Assembly (NCBI RefSeq): GCF_000499385.1
Contig: NW_013654362.1
Span: forward strand, 1 to 64,000
Source of the DNA: Eimeria necatrix
Taxonomy: Eukaryota > Apicomplexa > Conoidasida > Eucoccidiorida > Eimeriidae
Reading direction: 5' to 3'
DNA length: 64,000 bases
This document shows, one piece after another, positions 41,926 through 54,328 of the stretch; within the stretch, counting starts at the first letter, position 1, and each line of letters opens with the position of its first letter. The position numbers were made by a program, and so were the translations under genes. The notes beneath the pieces were generated by a model, which worked only from the letters and a program-made list of their open reading frames with translations, was not told where the DNA came from and did not search any database.

Positions 41926-43672
41926 TCATGGCTGCGCACCCCGTCGCATACATCCGTGTTTCGATAGTAACATTTGCATAGCAGGCAGTAAAGCTACGTC
42001 TGACTGTAGTTCAGTTGGCAAGGTTGCTGCCAGAAAGGCAGCGAAACGAAGACTGACTTCACTGTACATAACTTCTCGGCACTGGGAATCAACGATGGGC
42101 TCCACCTGCCCTTGCTTTATGCGCTTGAGGAAGCGCTGTTCTTTCAAGACGCCCAGTTCTTCTAATTAATAATAATAATGGTATTAATAGTTATTTGCTG
42201 TTCGTAGAAGCGACGTTTGTTTTCCGTGGAAACAGGTTGGTTAGACCATTTCCGGCGGCGACGGAGTCAGTTCCCATGGCCCATGTGGGCATGGGGACTG
42301 ACTCGATCTCCAGCTTCATTGTCAAGGCGTTGGGACCCTACACTTACCTTAGATTGCGGATGGAATGGTTTTCGCGGATTGTAGTAGGCTGGACAGGCTT
42401 CGCGACCTCGTTTGCTCCCTTCGAAGTTCCGAGCATGAGGACCTCCACACAGCTATCACCAGAGTCGCTTATGGCATTTGCTCTTACTGCTAGCATGCGA
42501 CTAGCTGTTGCGTGCAGTAGCATTTCACTGTGGAGCGGCCACTTCATGTTTTCTTGCTCGTGAGAGCACTTGCAGTCCCACTGGAGAGACTGCTGTCTTG
42601 TAGCAGTGATTGGACAGGCAATGCCTCAACCGGCTTAGATAGATGCATAATTTTAATCACTAGAGGGCATTTTCCAGTCCAAGGAGTAGTTTGTATGCGT
42701 TCCTTCGCCTCCGTGCTAAGACAGGTGAAGTTACGAAGCGCTGTGCTACCGAAAGGGTAGAAGTCTTTTCTGCTCCAGCGACCCTTACGGGGGAATGATA
42801 GAGACAAGCATAAACCAGCAACGTTATGCTTTATTTTCTTGAGTGCATAATCTTAAGATAACAGCGAGCCATCTCGTCGAGAGACATGACAGGATCGTCG
42901 GGGGGGGGCGGCAGGCGACTGCTGCTGGGGGCTTCTTGATGGGTTGAATGTTTGTGTTCCGTATCTGGACACATACTAGAAATTTTCTATCCCGTTAAAC
43001 TCAATATCTGTTCACCGAGACTGGAATTGAAGCTGTCCTTACCCCTGAGCACTGGCTCTACGTCTGCTGCACACATGCAGAGCGCTTCCAGAACGTGGAT
43101 GTTTCTGAATATATGGGCTTGGATTTGCAACATCTGATTTCCAGTTCATGCATTCATATTTTGTAAAGAATCAAGAGAATCCTCCAACCATATCCGTGTT
43201 AGCTTTCCTCGCAATCCACGACTGAAGCTGGTGCCTTTCCCGAGGGGCCCCGTTTCCTGTTGCATCTCGAACCACCCCCGGACAAACACGCTGGTTATTT
43301 TCTGCTGTTTGTCATTGCCAGATAAATCATTTACATGCACAGGGAGAGGCTGTCGGCCGTCTCCAACGTTGTTTCCCCCAAATATTACTGCTTTTACAGG
43401 TGCAACGAACTCAACTTGAACGGAAGCATCAGTTTGAACAAATAAAGTACCGCTGGAAACAAAAACATCAGAGACATGCGCAGGCTCGAGAGAGCGTCTT
43501 GGTCTCGGTTTATGGCTGGACCGTGGTGGTACTAGGAAGAAGGCAACTCGCGGCACTGGACGACACTGCCCGCGGCTAACGCAGCCATAGGAGGCGTACC
43601 AAAAACGGCAGAAGTTGCGAAAAATAAGGCAGACGCAGCAAAAATACTGCCGTGTAATCGTAGCAAGTACAT
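41926..43672 (-). CDS. Secreted protein of unknown function, multi-exon
   Basis: Exon 1 (43672-43600) encodes a signal peptide: MYLLRLHGSIFAASALFFATSAVF. A 68-bp intron (GTACGC to TTCCTAG, 43599-43532) leads to exon 2, reading VPPRSSHKPRPRRSLEP and a beta-rich part with FVQTDASVQVEFVAPVK and SVFVRGWFEMQQETG, to about 43150. Further minus-strand coding blocks: 43133 to about 42990 (MLQIQAHIFRNIHVLEAL), about 42800-42560 (FPRKGRWSRKDFYPFG), 42547-42350 (KWPLHSEMLLHATASRML) and perhaps 42147-41926. Their joins are not resolved. A beta-sandwich ectodomain is possible, but no family is recognised. The start codon is 242 bp from that of coatomer alpha, head-to-head. Confidence 0.5.
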
Positions 43673-43914
43673 ACAAGCACATATGTGTGCCCAGCCGTTC
43701 TGTTTCAAGGGTTGAGTGTGGCGATTTTGCGTCTCGTTTCCAAGAGGAAGAGTGTGATTCCTCCTGCCACCCCTTTGCTCAGTGTTCCTCGTGCGTGTGC
43801 TAAGCATGATATGTAGCTACCTTCTGCACCAAACTCCTCTTTGAACGGCATTTTTGTGTGTTTTTATTCGCCTCAAACTCCGCCTACACGGGCCCTCTAC
43901 TCTAAGCCGCGACA

Positions 43915-46900
43915 ATGGCATGTATGCTTATGAAATGCGAGACTAAAAGCAGCAGAGTGAAAGGCGTAGCCTTCCACCCGACGCTGCAATGGTGCCTCAC
44001 AGCGCTGCACAACGGTGCCATTCAACTCTGGGATTATCGGGTGGGCTCATTGGTTGACCGCTTCGAAGAGCATGAAGGTACGCATGTGGACGGTACCAGC
44101 AGAGATAGGGCAGTGGACACCAGCAGCTGAATAACAAAACGTGCTTGTAAATATGCAAAGTAGTATGATCCTTTCTATTTTACCGCTCAAAATGTCCCAG
44201 CGTAGGGCACTTTAGTTCGTCGTCGTCGTTATTGCAGGCATTTTTCAGTTTTCCGCCCACTTTAATTTTGGTCCTTCTTGTGTTCGCTTTTGTCTTTTCT
44301 TCTCCCGTCCCGCTTCTGCTCTTCTTTTCCCTCCAAGCCGCGCGTCTTCTTGTCTGCGGTTTCATTCGCATTCCTTGTGGCTACCTAACATGCTTACCGA
44401 TGCAGTTGCTCACGTTTTTGCCGAGCTGCTCATTTAGTTTTGATGCGACCGCGTGTATCCTTCACTTCAATTATCTTCTTAGAGTAGTTATGTTTTGCGT
44501 TGCACAACTAGACCTTTTGCTGCACTTCGTTCTCGTTAGTTACTTGCTTTAACTTCAGGCCCAGTCCGTGGTGTTGATTTTCACTCATCTCAGCCTCTTT
44601 TTGTGAGCGGAGGCGACGACTACCAAATAAAACTATGGAACCTAACACAGCGCAAGTGCATATACACATTTACTGGCCATTTAGATTACATTCGTACAAC
44701 GTTTTTCCATGACGTTTACCCGTGGATACTCTCCGCCTCGGACGATCAAACTGGTGCGTCCCCTTCGAAGTATCAGCTTTGACTGAGAAGTTTTTAGGGC
44801 AACCCCTGTATTAGCTAAAAGTGTGTACCGCCAGCTCGTTAATAAGGGCTTAGTAGTTCGAAAGCAATATAGTGAGTGCATAGGGGCGGGTTCACTTACA
44901 TGTACGTGTTCAAAATAGCCACTGCTCGGATGACCACGTACGCAGTCAAATGAACAGATGTGTTCATGCTCTTTCTTGTGCTCTTCTCCGTGACCGTTTC
45001 GTTTTCATATGTCTTACTTCCAAGTGCTGTTCCGTTTATGCCGCGCTCGCTGCAGCATAATGCTTTCATCAGAACTGCGCAGGAAGGCGCTGCTGCTTGC
45101 ATGTGTACATATATGCATAAGCGTTGGCGCCCAGTTCTATTGAGCCACTTCAAACTGGGAGGCGTGTGTTAAATTTGGATTTTGTTTGTACGCAGTACGC
45201 ATCTGGAACTGGCAGTCCCGCGTATGTATGGCCGTCTTGACGGGCCATACGCACTATGTGATGTGCGCTCGTTTTCACCCAACGGAGGATTTGGTGGTCT
45301 CCGCCTCACTCGATCAGACTCTGCGACTGTGGGACACGTCAGGGCTAAGAGAGCGATCTGGAGGGGTTGCGGGGGCGGTTGGGCGAAGCGGCAGTCGAAG
45401 CAGTGCTCACGGGGATATATTTGCTGCTACAGATGCTGTGTGTAAGTTTGTTCTTGAGGGGCACGAGAGAGGCGCCAATTGGGCAGCCTTCCATCCCTCC
45501 ATGCCTCTCATCGCCTCGGCAGCTGATGACAAACTTATCAAGCTTTGGCGGTAAGGACGATCAAATTACTAGAACAGTGCGCAGCTGGAGCGTGGGGGGG
45601 CAGGAAGGGCTTAACGTTGAGGTGTCGCTTTACCAGAAACAGAAGTTTAACAGCCTCTGTTTGTGGCTGTGGTGATGATTGATTCAAAATGCAAATATCG
45701 CTTCTTGGTTAGATCGCATGTTAGGTTGCAGTCGAATGGCCTGGCGTTTGAAATATGTTCGCCTTCCGCCCAATTTCTGGAGCGTATTTACAGGTACAAC
45801 TCGGTGAAAGCTTGGGAGGTGGATACATTGCGTGGGCACAGCAACAACGTGTCTTGCTTGGTTTTCCACCCTCATCGAGACTTGCTGATTTCCGATTCTG
45901 AAGATAGAACAATAAGGGTCTGGGACGTATCGCGTAGAACGTGCCTTCACACATTTAGGCGAGATATGGATCGCTTCTGGGTGCTGGCTGCTCACCCGAC
46001 ATCGGGAGCCATTGCTGCAGGGCATGATGGGGGCATGGTGGTCTTTAAGTTGACAACAGAGAGGCCTCCGGCTTGCATGTGGACAGGGCACGAGCTGCTG
46101 TATGTTTCGGAGAGACGGCTTTGCTGGATAGACACCACAATGGTGTTGCACCAGGAGCAGCAGCAGCAACAAATGGAGGTGATGCTTACGGAAGTCAGGA
46201 GGCCTCCAAACGCTCTTGCCAATGGACCGAAACAACTTCTTGTAAATCCTCTGAACACGGGAGAAATCAACGCCGTCGTGGTCTATGTGAGTTGTCTGCC
46301 CTCCCTCTCACATTGTTGCTGTTGCTACAAATATCAAAGCATTTCGGCGTAGTTGATGCGTCACCACGCAAAATGAGCGTGATGTATTGTGTACTGCTGG
46401 CCTGCGTTCACTGTTCTCAGACAGAAGGTGACGGGCTCTCTTACGACTTTCTCTGTGGGCCAAGGGCAGACGGCCGGGGCCCTCCAGCAAGTGGCAGTCT
46501 TTCTCAAGTTGCACAGGTATGTTTGTTATCTTAACATTTCTGGGTGCAATTATACATGGGTTGAGGCTATGAATCATATCACGGTTTCGTCGTTCGCCTG
46601 TTCATGTTTTTCAGTTTCATGTGCCTGCATGGCTTTACCCGAGCAGATCCAGTGTTTTCACGCGCATGCGCCTGTGCATGGCTTTAAGTAAAGGTGCACT
46701 CCAGATCGTTTACTTTAAGAAGTTTCAGTATGCGAATGCATATGGTGCATTTGCACAATCTTGCACCTTCACGTGCTTGTCCACGTAGCTGCGTGCAAAC
46801 GGTTGCTTGTACGTAGTCCTAATGTTTACCACTGCGCACAATGCATGATGCCGCAGATATATAAACGTGTCCGTGTGCAGACGATAGGGCATACGCGAGC

Positions 46901-49900
46901 ATGTTAATGTGGTACACGTTTGCATTACGTAGCACTACCGGTTTTACAGAGCGGGTTTATAGAGGCTACGTGTCTTCTTGTCGCAAAAGTGCTGGCGTTG
47001 CAGATTTCGAGTGGTGTTTGCACTCTTGCTTCTAGGGTACTGGCTTATCTTTCGCCTTTATTGGCCGTAATAAACTGGCAATCTTGGAAAGCGCCCCGAA
47101 CGGCAGTTGCCTGCGGGTGCAGACTGCTCCTTCTGTCTCATCCCTCTCAGCCCATGCGACGGCAGACGCAGGACGCATTGAACCCCTTCCAATTACCACT
47201 GACAAAATTTTCTTTGCCGGACCGAACAGGCTCATCCTTCTCGGTGAAGACAAGGTTAGTCAAAGACGAGGAACACTGACGCAGTACAGGGCACTTTCCA
47301 ATACCTAGTGTTACAGTTAGACGGCACAGCTGAGAGATGAGCCCTTACGTAACATTCCTCTTGGCTTCTCACGAAAGTGTCGGTTACTTGGTGTACGATG
47401 CGTGCTGCTGGCGTTGGCTGCTGCTGCCATTTGTGTCTGGCCGGAGCACGTTCCACTGCTGTTACGAGGGGCAAACACCGCGCTAGCGCGTGCGCGTAGT
47501 TCGGTTTTTGGCTGCTGCCCTTTATACTCAGTGTAGTGTGATGGTCTTAGGCGGGGTCATTTCTGTCTTTTGTGCACTGCAGTTGTATCTTTACGATATC
47601 CCGACGCGTCGGCTGTCTAGTCCCTTAACGTTGAACATTGGGGGCCCTGTGAGGACAGTGACTTGGGCCCCTGATATGCACCACTTGGCGTTAACTTCAA
47701 AACATTCGGTGGTACTATTGAGGGCAAACTTCTCAGCTTTGTCTTCGCTGTCAACCGGGCTAGCGGAGGACGTTGGAGAGTCAGAACCAGCCTTCAAGGT
47801 CCTTGCTTCGCTCCATGAGAATATCCGCGTCAAAGGGGGAGTGTGGGACCCTGAATTAGGTTAGCTAGCGCACAGAGCAGCCTCCACAGTTGCCATATCC
47901 CGCCCGTTACGTAATAGCCGTGTTTGGGTTGTGGGCGTTGGAATTATTTTCCGCATTGTACCCTTCCATCAGTCTTCAGCTTTGTACCCTTCCATCAGTC
48001 TTCAGCTTTTCTTTAGCCTTTGCGCACTTCTGTTTCTGCCTGGATTTGGCTCTAGAGAGGGGGTGTTTGCTCCCGGGAGAAGTGTCGCGCACGATCAGGA
48101 ACTGTTCCTGTTTCCTTTGGCATGTGTGCTGTTGCGTTTGTCTCTCTAGGTGGTTTCTTTTACGCCACCCTGTCCCACGTGAAGTTTTGTATGACGAACG
48201 GAGACAAAGGAATCGTGTGCAGCCTTTCTGAGTCAATCTACATAGTAACGTGCGTGTTGGTTCACTGCAGTGGTGTCTTCCTTGTTCTTGGCGTCAAAGC
48301 ACTGAATACAGGCCAGCCGGACACTTAGTATAGCACTAACAATAGCAGTAACTGAAGCAGCAGCAGCCGAAGCAGCAGCAGCAACAGCAGCAGCAGCATG
48401 CTTTGGTGTGAGATTTCGTTGCATACTTGGAGGCCTTTGGCATCCATCCATTGGGGAACGCAAGCAGTGCTCCGCTAGTGCTGCACCCATATCGGAGCTT
48501 CTTTCCGTGCGCTGATGGTATTACTTCTTCTTCAGAGTGGCGCAGCAGCAGCTCTTGTATATGGACCGTCGCGCTCAGCTGCACTGCAAGCCAGTAGCGT
48601 GCAATGACTATCTGTTTAAGGTGGCTCTGAGTCGTCGAGACTATATGAGGGTGAGAAGAGCCTGCTGAGGAGAGTGTGAGCAGTGCTCTGCATGCTACGC
48701 TCCAGGCACTTTCTAGTCCCCTGAGTTTCCTGAGATGACGAACGAAGTTTCGTAGTCTCGTTTCTGTTTCAGGTCGCACTTTTGGTTCGCTATGGCGGCC
48801 TCTGTGGAAATTCGCTTATCGGTTATTTGAAAGAGAAAGGATACTCTGAAGTAAGGTCACCTTGCTGTGGTCATGGCTGCAGTCTTCGGTCCTACTGCTG
48901 CTGTTGGCATTTCTAGTTTGGCGGTGCTGTTATTACGCTTGCATTTGCCAGCATGAAAGGCGTAGTTGTGAGTGTTGTTGCTGCTGCTTATTCAGCACGC
49001 GCCAGTCTTGCTGCTACCATGCTTGCACTGTGGATCTGAATATTTTGCTGCTGTGTGTCACGGATGTGTCACGGATGTGTCACGGATGTTGTACTCTGCA
49101 TATTCGTCGTTCTGTTTGCTGTTCACATCTGAGTAAGTGGCCCTTGGTGTTTTACTTGTTGTTGCCAGGTTGCTCTTGAGTTCCTGTCCGATCGCAAGTC
49201 GAAGTTTTTGATGGCGTTGGAAGTTGGCCGAATGGATGAGGCTCTGGAAGCTGCGAAGGCTTTAAACGACAAAGTCGGTACTCCCATTTCTTGCGTTTCC
49301 CTGTGTTCACGGGATCATCGGCCCCCGCTGGAATTTGCCATAGCGGCTGGATTTTTTTTGATGCCTTTTTGTTCCATTACCAGCACTTCACCTCTTTCAC
49401 TACCCGTCTTTTTGATGCATTTCCATTCCGTCACCAGCACATCACCTTTTAACTACCCTTTTGACCAGCAGCTGCTGTGGTTTTGGCGCATTGTTGGTGC
49501 CTCTTTTCCAAATCTTCTCTCTTCAAGACTCCTTACCAACTTTGGGGGGCTTCTGAACGAGCGACTTCCGCCAAGCGAGCACATGTCAAGTGGGCGACCT
49601 CGTGCGTAGTTGTTGCCTGTTGTTTGGTGCAGGCAGGGTGGCGTCTTCTAGGGGACGCTGCGATGCAAGAAGGCTGCTTCGGGCTTGCGGAAATCTGCTT
49701 CCAGAAGCTGAAGGCTTTCGAAAAATTGTCGTTTCTCTACTTGCTACTGGGCGATCGCACAAAGCTCAAGAAAATGCTGCACGTTTCCAAGCTGCTGCGC
49801 GAGCCTCTGCTACGACAGCACCAAGCCTTATTGCTTGGCGACGCAGAAGAGAGAGTAGATGTCTTTATGGAAGCGCAGCAGCCTGGACTTGCGTATCTTT

Positions 49901-52900
49901 GTGCGAAGACACATGGCTTAGATGAGCTAGCTGAACAGCTGAGGGGCTCTGTTGATGAAAAGGATGTTGAGGAGTTCTTACCGAAGAATCCTGTTGCACT
50001 GTTTCCGCCTGTGCCGATCATGAGGTGAATGCACATGAAAGTTTGATTAAAACTCAATAGAGGCTTCACTTGTGGGTAGAGGCTTAACTTGGCAAGTCCA
50101 AACAGAGTCTGCGTGCAGGCGTTTTTCTTAGTATGTCGTCGTCTATAAGTGTGGGCAGTGCATGGCAGCTGTTGGGCTACGGTGCATGAAGTTGGGCATT
50201 TTAGAGATGCACGGTTTGCCTCCGGATTGCAACTTTTTGGTTTGCCGCATAGATTTGGGCCGGGAGAGACAGCGACGTGGAAGCCTGCGGCTGCAGGGGA
50301 AGTTTCTGCGTTTGCTGCGGCACTGCGGGCTGTTGATGAAATGGATCCCGAGACAGCGCGGCTGATGCTACATAGAGGCAGGTTCTACTACCGTCCCAAA
50401 CCCCTCATCCCGTAGCAGTCAGAACGAGCCTTCAATTTTATTACTCCTGCTTGGTTAAGGAAGCATAAAGCCTACGAGTGTATTGAGCTGGTGCTTCACG
50501 ACTTTAATGAAGTATTGCAGTTTATTCTAAGCTTCTCGAGAGTACTCGACCGTCTCAGGTTTTGATACGGATGAACCGGATGCGTCAGCACAAGTTATGT
50601 CCGGAAAGGCAAGGGATTGGGGAGAAGCTGGCGTGGTCGGCAGTGATGAGGGTGAGGACTTTGCTTCTCTTGGCGCAGCCGCAGAAGGAGAATGGAAAGA
50701 TGCAATTGATATTGGAGTAGAAGATGATGCGGCTGTATCCGGCGCTGCTGGGGCATGGAAGGCTCATGGAGCTATAAATGGAAAGTCTGGAGAGGCCTAT
50801 GCGGAAACACCAGGCGCAGATCCAACAGTTGCATGGAGGCAGAACCCCATCCCATCAGATCTTGTCGTAGCAGGTAATGCGATTGCGCACTCCCATCCGG
50901 ACGAGCTTATTCGTTCGAGTGTTTCTATGATACGCCTTTTCATTAACTCGGTTGCTTCAAGCGTCATTTACTGGGCTCAGCTTCCCGGTGTAGTTGATCT
51001 TCAGTTTCCCTCTCCATGTGGTGCCTTCGTGTCAGCGTGTCTTCCTTAAATCACGTTTGGACTGTCAGTATGTGCAGATCCATAGGTTGCATGAAAGCTG
51101 TGAGCTGTACGTATATTTGTGCTCTGAAGGGGACTTCACTGGGGCTATCCAAATGTTGCGACGTCGTCTTGGCCTTCTACGTGTTGCTCCGCTTGAACCG
51201 ATATTCCAGAGAGTATATGAAGCTAGCTGGGCTCAGCTAAAGGGGCATTCTCTCGTCCCTCCTTTGCAGTTGCCTCTTGTAGGTGGAAAGCCTTACAGGG
51301 CAGCTGACCCTCCTCGCGTTGTAAACAGCGCGCTTCTCCTCATGCAGGTTAGAGAAGCGCACAAACTGGTTACAGGTGCGTCAGCACTTTTGATTTGGTT
51401 TGGATCTCTCCTTTTGTTTTTCTGTTGAATTGCATGACTAGTTTGCGTGTTCTTATCGGGAGTTTTGCATTCTGTGTATCAGGCGGGAAGTTTGCGGAAG
51501 CACTCACTGCCTTTCGACAGGCCCTTCTGACGCTTACACTCGCAGTAGCACAAAACCAAGAAGAGGAGCAACAGGTGCACCCTCAGGCTGCATTGTTCTG
51601 TGGACGCAGCACCAGCCCTCCACCTCGCTATCTGCGCTCTTCGCTGCTGAGTTGCACACTTTGGGTTACATCCAGTTGTTTCACAGCGCTTCAGTGTTCC
51701 GTGAACACTAGAGCTGCGTATGCCTGCTGTTTTTACTGTTTCAGTTGTTGGAAATGCTGGACATATGTAGAATTTACATAATCGGCATGAAGCTGGAAAC
51801 GGCACGATTGATGCTGGGAGAATCTGATGCACAAAGAAGTCCGCCCATTCTCTGCTATCGGGAGCACTTGTGCATCCCAGTGTGGCTGTTTGCTTGCCAA
51901 GAAGTTGATAGCGTCTCGCGCGTGCCCTTTAGGATCAAAATCTACGTAGTTTGAGCGCCCAGTCGCCGATTGCTTGACTTTCTATCCGAGCTCGATCAGT
52001 TTGATATGTATTGATTTTCGTATGTAGACGCCGCGTTCCCTTGCGTTGCTTGCAGACCTGGAGCTTGTCGCTTACTTCAGTTGCTGCCGCTTGCAACCAT
52101 CTCATTCTTTCCTTGTCCTCCGTCGAGCAATGAGCGTAGCTTGGAAGGCTCAAAACTTCATAACAGCCGCTTCCGTATGTCTGCATCCTTGACAGGAGCA
52201 CGAATTTTTCCCTGTGGAAATCCTGACAAGCACTGAGGTTGCTGTCCGCTCCAGTCTCCACTAACAAAAATTCTAATTTGTCGTGTTTTGGAGGCTATTT
52301 GTGCAGTTCGCTCGCCGGCTGCTCTCCGGAACGTACTCGGGCTTGAAAGGTGCACCAGAAGAACTGGCGAAGGCAAAAAGAGTCCTTCTGCTTTGCGAGC
52401 AGAAAGGAACAGACGCTATAAACATAAATTATGAGCCCGGAGAGGCAGGTACGCCGCTTAAAACACTGCAGATTAGGCAATATTCGACGCGGCTAGTCCA
52501 AACGCCAAGCTCAAATCAGTGGTGATATTTCTGTGACGGACAAGGTGCAAGCTTAACCGGCCTGTTTCCGTGTCTTCAGAAAACATTCTTCTTTGCACGT
52601 CAACAATGACGCGGTTGAACCCAGGCACTCCAGTTGTTCGTTGCGGTTTTTGTGGAGCAGTGGCCCAGCAACAGCTGCAGGGTTCACTTTGTAGAGTGTG
52701 TGAAATTGCAGAGCTAGGTGCCAGAGTAAGCAAGGGGGGAACTAAACTCTCATTATCTAGTTACACTAGGCATTTAGATCGCCAATGCTTGGTCAGTTGC
52801 TCTGATATAAAACTACCCACGCAGCTGCATGCGCTATGTGGAAGCATGAGTTCCCGTTGTCTCTTCACAATGTTCATCTGCTGCTGTTCTCAGGTGGTTG

Positions 52901-52926
52901 GCATTCAGTTCCTCCCAGTAGTGTAG
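43915..52926 (+). CDS. COPA: Coatomer subunit alpha (alpha-COP)
   Basis: About 20 exons. Those I placed: 43915-44077, 44559-44753, 45196-45550, 45794-46286, 46421-46516, 47036-47254, 47583-47859, 48150-48249, 48536-48650, 48773-48850, 49169-49277, 49637-50024, 50559-50873, 51130-51375, 51483-51574, 51745 onward (end unsure), 52055-52174, 52307-52448, 52580-52725 and 52894-52926. The N-terminal WD40 propeller is highly typical: [75 protein letters not shown] and [16 protein letters not shown]. Then come the helical solenoid ([37 protein letters not shown]), an acidic linker, and the C-terminal epsilon-COP-binding domain ([21 protein letters not shown]). COPI coats retrieve Golgi-to-ER cargo. 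The exon 16 donor and any exon in 50025-50558 are unresolved. Confidence 0.92.
47958..48009. repeat. Exact 26-bp tandem duplication in a COPA intron
   Basis: GTACCCTTCCATCAGTCTTC plus AGCTTT occurs twice with no difference. It lies between exons ending 47859 and starting 48150. Confidence 0.95.
49054..49086. repeat. 11-bp unit repeated three times in a COPA intron
   Basis: TGTGTCACGGA three times without variation, in the intron between 48850 and 49169. Confidence 0.95.
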
Positions 52927-54328
52927 CCTGCGTCGTAACCGTTTCACCAACTCGGAAATTGCAAGAACCTTTGTATTTAAGTGTTCTGCATGTAAACTGT
53001 GCATTGTATTTGTAGCATTTACTAGTACCGAGGTTTGTTAAATTTCAGTTCATTGATAAAACGCAGCATTGAAATATACCTATCGCTCTAGACTCTAGAC
53101 AGTTCCTGCTACGTAGCGTGCAGATGTGGATATCGGGGCACGCTGTACCTCGCGGTTGAAAAGGATTTGTAGCTTGCTTTGAGGTTGAAGAAAAACCAGC
53201 TTCTTTTGGAAAAATAGTGGCGTTTTGACTTCCACCAGTTGTTAGGTAGGCGTTAGAACCCCCGTTGTTCGGCCCAATTGTAAATCGAATGGAGTTGCTT
53301 GCTAGATTTCTGCTACAAGTCTGTTTTTGTAAGAGGCAACTTGGGCTCCAGATGCCCCCTGTTCAGTGGCGTTCCATTGCGGTGGTGGGAGTACTCTCGC
53401 CTCACTATGAAGTATCAAAAGTATAACAGGACGTTCCAGCACGCCGCTGTCTAAGGAAAAGTAGCGAGCAAACAAGCTATGGGCAACCACATCTTAATGG
53501 ACGGTTTTGCTTTGCTAAAAACAGTCGTCGTCCGGCAAGGCCTTACCGTTTCCCGCGTTTGGTAGATCGAAGCCTGTGCACCGGCCCCCTTGACTGGGTA
53601 GCTGAGCTCAAGGGTTCAGCTTCCCTACGCGCAGCAACAGGCGCATCGGCCGGAGCTGCACGCCCGTGTAAACACAGGTCGACGAAAAGCGGTCACAAAG
53701 AGCCATAATTTAGTACCTCTGAGAAATCGATGCGCTGTGGTCCTCACACAGCACAAGCAATTGGGCATGTGAAGAGAATACACGCGCTACTGTGGTTCCA
53801 GGCTGGATTTCATCTCTAATAAAGGGCGGCACACTGTTTGCCATGAACTCCACAGCTGCTGCCTCGCGCAGACCGTGATCTTTTGAACCCAGCCAGTGGG
53901 TCAGCTACAACAGGTGTATGTGTATACATGTATGCTTGCAGAATCCAAATGCTGTAAGGACCCAAGGCGGTAGATGGGAGGAGTAGTGCGCCTTCCATCC
54001 ATGCACTGTTCTCTTTTCATGGGACAAAGAAGGCAGATCCGCAGTGGCTGATGGAGATCCCCAAACACTGAACGCCTTCAGAGCCTAATACCTGAAGCGT
54101 TTTGTGTTTGCCGCGTGCATTGCCTCGGACCGTCCCGTGTAGGAGCTTGTACGGCTGCTTTCAGAGATTGATCGGGGTAACCCGGCTTCTACGGAAGGGT
54201 CTGCTTCCATTTCATTTTGCGCTTGACCCTCTACTCCATGTAGGCGGGTGACACGCCACTTCCACTTTTTCTCTGTCGTGCTCCAATCAGCTATTGCCTC
54301 GTGATCTGGCCCAAGGTCCCCTGCAAGT
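52927..54328. other. Convergent intergenic region, COPA to ClpB
   Basis: About 1.4 kb between two stop codons. No supported gene; frames are 60 codons or less, apart from a minus frame at 54085-54465 that overlaps the ClpB terminal exon out of frame. Confidence 0.6.

Noticed and set aside
42003..42050. tRNA-like D-arm (TAGTTCAGTTGG) with a following GCTGCC/GGCAGC stem
   Set aside because: No B box follows and the stretch lies in a minus-strand coding block; chance similarity.
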